NCBI GenBank assembly: GCA_019359545.1
Contig: JAHHHB010000079.1
Coordinates: 1-33,234 of the forward strand
DNA: 33,234 nt
Direction of reading: 5' to 3'
Source of the DNA: Desmonostoc geniculatum HA4340-LM1
GTDB lineage: Bacteria; Cyanobacteriota; Cyanobacteriia; Cyanobacteriales; Nostocaceae
The position numbers were made by a program, and so were the translations under genes. The notes under the pieces were generated by a model. The model saw only the letters and a list, made by a program, of their open reading frames with translations. It made no database searches and had not been told where the DNA came from. This document shows, in pieces, positions 31,056-33,234 of this stretch (position 1 is the stretch's first letter; every line of letters starts with the position of its first letter).

Positions 31056-31439
31056 AACGATTTTTCTCCCAAGCTGCTATGGGGGTATTAATTACTTACC
31101 CGAAAGACAAAAAAGCTTTTGCTGCTTGAGTTTACCTGATTTTGAATTCACTTATTACTTGTGGATGTTACAAATATCAAAAAGTTTTTATTACTCTTCC
31201 CAGAGAAAATTCATCGGGTGCATGGCACGAAGTTAAGCCAAAACCCAAAAGCCTTTTAGCTCAAGGATTACCTCTATTTTATCGTCAACAACAAGATCCC
31301 CGACTTCTCTAAAAAGTCGGGGACTTGAGCTTCTAGAGTAAATCATTTCATAAAAATAAAAATACTGCATGTAAATCTAATAAGAGTGCCAAGCATAAAA
31401 CTTGCTGTATCTGAATTAAAACCACTCTGAGTGTGACAT
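31056..31439. promoter_or_regulatory. divergent promoter region of the CHAT/PspA-like locus
   Basis: 384 bases separate the GTG of the sigma-like gene from the ATG of the PspA-like fusion, so promoters for both arms must lie here. A CCCCGACTT hairpin is at 31297-31323. Plus-strand bases 31130-31312 are open and read a plausible protein tail (WHEVKPKPKSLLAQGLPLFYRQQ) ending at a TAA inside that hairpin, but no start codon is evident, so it may be a gene remnant. Specific promoter boxes were not identified. Confidence 0.5.
31297..31323. repeat. TCCCCGACTT hairpin repeat (left copy)
   Basis: TCCCCGACTT (31297-31306) pairs with AAGTCGGGGA (31314-31323) around a 7-base loop. It is a dispersed palindromic repeat; a second copy follows the PspA-like gene at 32863-32892. 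Confidence 0.8.
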
Positions 31440-32840
31440 ATGAAAAAAGTTATGTACTGGTTAATGGGTGAAAAAGCCGGACGAACCATAGTCGGTACTT
31501 GGAATTGGCTATGGGGAATGCCGATAGAATCTGGTGGTAAAGTAGCTGTTGCCGTAGCTGAAGAATCACTGCAATCAATGCAGGAATCAGTGCAAAAGTT
31601 GGCTGAAGCTGTTGCTATGCAAGAAGCTTCTTACAAAACAGCCAAAAACAAATATGAGACAAAAGTCAAAGAATTAAGGACTTTAGAACAGCAAGCAAAT
31701 ATTGCTCAGCGCAGTGGTAATCCGGAAGCAGCGCGGATGGCAATGACTAAAGCAATTCAGACAGAGCAAATCTTGCCGAAGTTGGAGGAGTTAGTCAAGC
31801 AGGCCGAATCGGCTGTAAATGCTTCCAAAGACAAGCTAAATCGAGAGCGCATGAAGCTAGAAGCCTACAAAGCTGACATGCAAAATATGAAAGATATGTC
31901 AGAGGTGAACGAAGCACTAGCAATGATTGCCAAAGTCAATAATGAATTTGACATTGGTTCGGCTAAAAGTGACTTTGAAAAAGCTAAAAACGCTCCTCCT
32001 CCAATTGTTTTTATCCTGATTTTTTTCGCTTTAATCGGTGGTGGTTACTGGTTCTTTTTCAACCGGGAACCAGTACCAAGTAACACACCCTCTACTAGTT
32101 TTTCACCCCCAAGTTCACTACCAAGCGGTACTACCGTGAAAATAGACGGTTCTACGAGCATGGTGACAATTAACCAAAATCTCAAAAGAACTTTTGAGAG
32201 GCAATTTCCAGGTGCAAATGTTATTACTAGTGCCAATGGTTCTCAAAATGGTATTGCGGATTTAGTAGCAGGTAAAACGGATATTGCAGCAGTATCTCGG
32301 CCACTGACTGCACAAGAACAGAGTCAGGGATTAGTGGCGGTGTCTGTGACAACAGATGCGATCGCTCTTGTAGTTGCCAAAGCAAATCCTTTCAATCAAG
32401 GATTAACCAGCGCCCAAGCAGCAGATATTTTTCAGGGCAAAATTAACAACTGGTCAGCAGTAGGTGGTAACAATGGAACTATCCGAGTAATTAATCGACC
32501 AGCAGTTAGTGGAACTCATCAAGCGTTTCAGGAAATGGTGCTAAAAGGAGCTAATTTTGGCACTACACCAAACATCACAACACTGCAACGAGATGCCACA
32601 ACTCCCCTACTCCAAGCTTTAGGAACTGATGGCATCGGCTATGCTACTTTTGCACAGGTTGCTAATCAACAAACAGTGCGATTTGTTCCAATTGACGGGT
32701 TAACGCCAGATGCAAGTGGTTATCCCTACCAACGGCAGTTATATTATGTCTATAAAAATCCTGCTAGTCCTGGAGTTCAAGCATTTTTAGGTTATGCAAC
32801 TTCGGCTCAAGGACAGCAAGCGATGATTTTGGATAATTGA
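31440..32840 (+). CDS. PspA/IM30-like coiled coil - membrane helix - PstS-like binding domain fusion
   Basis: A 466-residue protein. Residues 1-185 are a long coiled coil like PspA/IM30 (Vipp1), including the pattern AMTKAIQTEQILPKLEELVKQA; residues 188-207 form a membrane helix (IVFILIFFALIGGGYWFFF); a Pro/Ser-rich linker (211-230) leads to a PstS-like domain (231-466; IDGSTSMVTI, NGSQNGIADLVAG, AAVSRPL, DIFQGKINNWSAVGG, and SGTHQAF). PspA proteins sense and stabilise stressed membranes. The C-terminal half is the same kind of TM-plus-binding-domain module as in the divergent CHAT protein, so the two probably share a ligand or compete for it. No Shine-Dalgarno is obvious before ATG. Hairpin repeats flank the gene. 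Conventional phosphate uptake is unlikely because no pst genes are present. Confidence 0.85.
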   Translation: MKKVMYWLMGEKAGRTIVGTWNWLWGMPIESGGKVAVAVAEESLQSMQESVQKLAEAVAMQEASYKTAKNKYETKVKELRTLEQQANIAQRSGNPEAARMAMTKAIQTEQILPKLEELVKQAESAVNASKDKLNRERMKLEAYKADMQNMKDMSEVNEALAMIAKVNNEFDIGSAKSDFEKAKNAPPPIVFILIFFALIGGGYWFFFNREPVPSNTPSTSFSPPSSLPSGTTVKIDGSTSMVTINQNLKRTFERQFPGANVITSANGSQNGIADLVAGKTDIAAVSRPLTAQEQSQGLVAVSVTTDAIALVVAKANPFNQGLTSAQAADIFQGKINNWSAVGGNNGTIRVINRPAVSGTHQAFQEMVLKGANFGTTPNITTLQRDATTPLLQALGTDGIGYATFAQVANQQTVRFVPIDGLTPDASGYPYQRQLYYVYKNPASPGVQAFLGYATSAQGQQAMILDN

Positions 32841-32862
32841 TCGATCGTTCGTGAGAGACAAA

Positions 32863-32892
32863 ATACCCGACTTTTTTTAAGAAGTCGGGTAT
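32863..32892. terminator. ATACCCGACTT hairpin repeat (right copy), likely terminator
   Basis: ATACCCGACTT (32863-32873) pairs perfectly with AAGTCGGGTAT (32882-32892) across an 8-base loop that includes five T. Located 22 bases after the stop codon of the PspA-like fusion gene, it probably ends transcription. It is related to the hairpin at 31297-31323. Confidence 0.65.
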
Positions 32893-32915
32893 CTATGAGT
32901 AAATATTTTTGTTCT

Positions 32916-32941
32916 AATTACGAATTACGAATTACGAATTA
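32916..32941. repeat. AATTACG heptamer array
   Basis: Three full AATTACG units and a partial fourth occupy 32916-32941. The stop codon of the Uma2 fragment on the minus strand (32934-32932) lies inside the array. Confidence 0.85.
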
Positions 32942-33153
32942 TTTTGAATTTCCTCTCTTACCCATTGCCTAAATGCTCTAAGTGTTGGACTTCTAGCTAA
33001 AGTTCGGCTCTGTTCAACAAAACAGGGAATTGCTTCAAAAATAGGCAAGTTGGAAAAAGTAGGACTAATTTCAGACTCAATATATTTGCCATACTGAAGA
33101 AGATTAATGGTTCTTCCGCTACTTTTATGGCGAGAATCAAAATTAATTAAATT
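32932..33153 (-). pseudogene. Uma2-family C-terminal remnant
   Basis: The minus strand is open from 33153 to TAA at 32934-32932 (73 codons), bounded upstream by a stop (33156-33154), and has no ATG. It encodes LQYGKYIESEISPTFSNLPIFEAIPCF and RTLARSPTLRAFRQWVREE, aligning by eye with the C-terminal part of the intact Uma2 protein at 1312-1953 (YSEVQTSPTFAPVSVKEIPRF, and TTRAFRAWVQENI). The nuclease core is missing. It is a truncated pseudogene. Confidence 0.75.
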
Positions 33154-33234
33154 TTAACAACTCTAATTTAATATAAAAAATGCTTGAAGTTTAGATATTG
33201 TAGTAGTTTACAAACTTTCAAATATTATCAAATA
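33154..33234. other. AT-rich window end
   Basis: Only AT-rich sequence without a recognisable feature is seen in these last 81 bases. Confidence 0.5.

Noticed and set aside
27292..32840. PstS-like domains as part of a phosphate transporter
   Set aside because: No pstC, pstA, pstB or phoU genes occur here, and both domains are fused to membrane-anchored cytoplasmic modules.

Overview
The window looks like chromosomal DNA of a filamentous, probably heterocyst-forming cyanobacterium (Nostoc/Anabaena type). The evidence is the frequent HIP1 octamer (GCGATCGC), many heptanucleotide tandem repeats between genes (STRR-like), and genes typical of oxygenic phototrophs: a CRR6/DUF1817 protein, a phytol-kinase-like protein, DUF3685, DUF760, DUF1822, a FurC/PerR-like regulator and the MEP-pathway genes ispD and ispG. 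I see no rRNA, tRNA or CRISPR array.

Layout. Bases 1-2085 are an accessory patch: a possible transposase tail abutting a truncated PIN (VapC-like) toxin, its intact antitoxin, and two Uma2-family proteins. Bases 2650-9219 hold HU, a CobD-like aminotransferase, an FAD oxidoreductase that has lost the usual catalytic residues, a cyanovirin-N-homology protein, a transposase remnant, a phytol-kinase-like membrane protein and a DUF3685 pseudo-receiver protein. A large NACHT-pentapeptide STAND protein follows (9364-12345), then a Fur-family repressor, CRR6, and a response regulator/CHASE3 kinase pair with a small secreted OB-fold protein. Bases 16897-27195 are mostly housekeeping: glycosyltransferase 9, IspD, ScpB, DUF760, an HtrA-type protease, a LysM-M23 protein, an isochorismatase-like hydrolase, IspG, a CtpA-type protease and a small hypothetical protein.

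The most interesting region is 27292-32840. A minus-strand operon encodes a sigma-70-like factor, a DUF1822 protein overlapping it by 4 bp, and a 707-residue protein that joins a CHAT (caspase-like) protease, one membrane helix and a PstS-like ligand-binding domain. Divergent from it lies a gene for a PspA/IM30-like coiled coil joined to a membrane helix and the same kind of ligand-binding domain. No ABC-transporter genes accompany these binding domains. I infer a membrane receptor system in which an external ligand is reported to a cytoplasmic protease arm and to a membrane-stress (PspA-like) arm, with a dedicated sigma factor.

A second theme is how far small mobile repeats have entered genes. 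At least five in-frame repeats lie inside coding sequence (CobD, DUF3685, NACHT twice, sigma-like). Several genes end with stop codons made by or touching repeats, and two genes start inside a TTTGTCAT-type array. Every convergent gene pair in the window is separated by a repeat or hairpin. A 13-unit CCCCATT array sits directly upstream of the response regulator.
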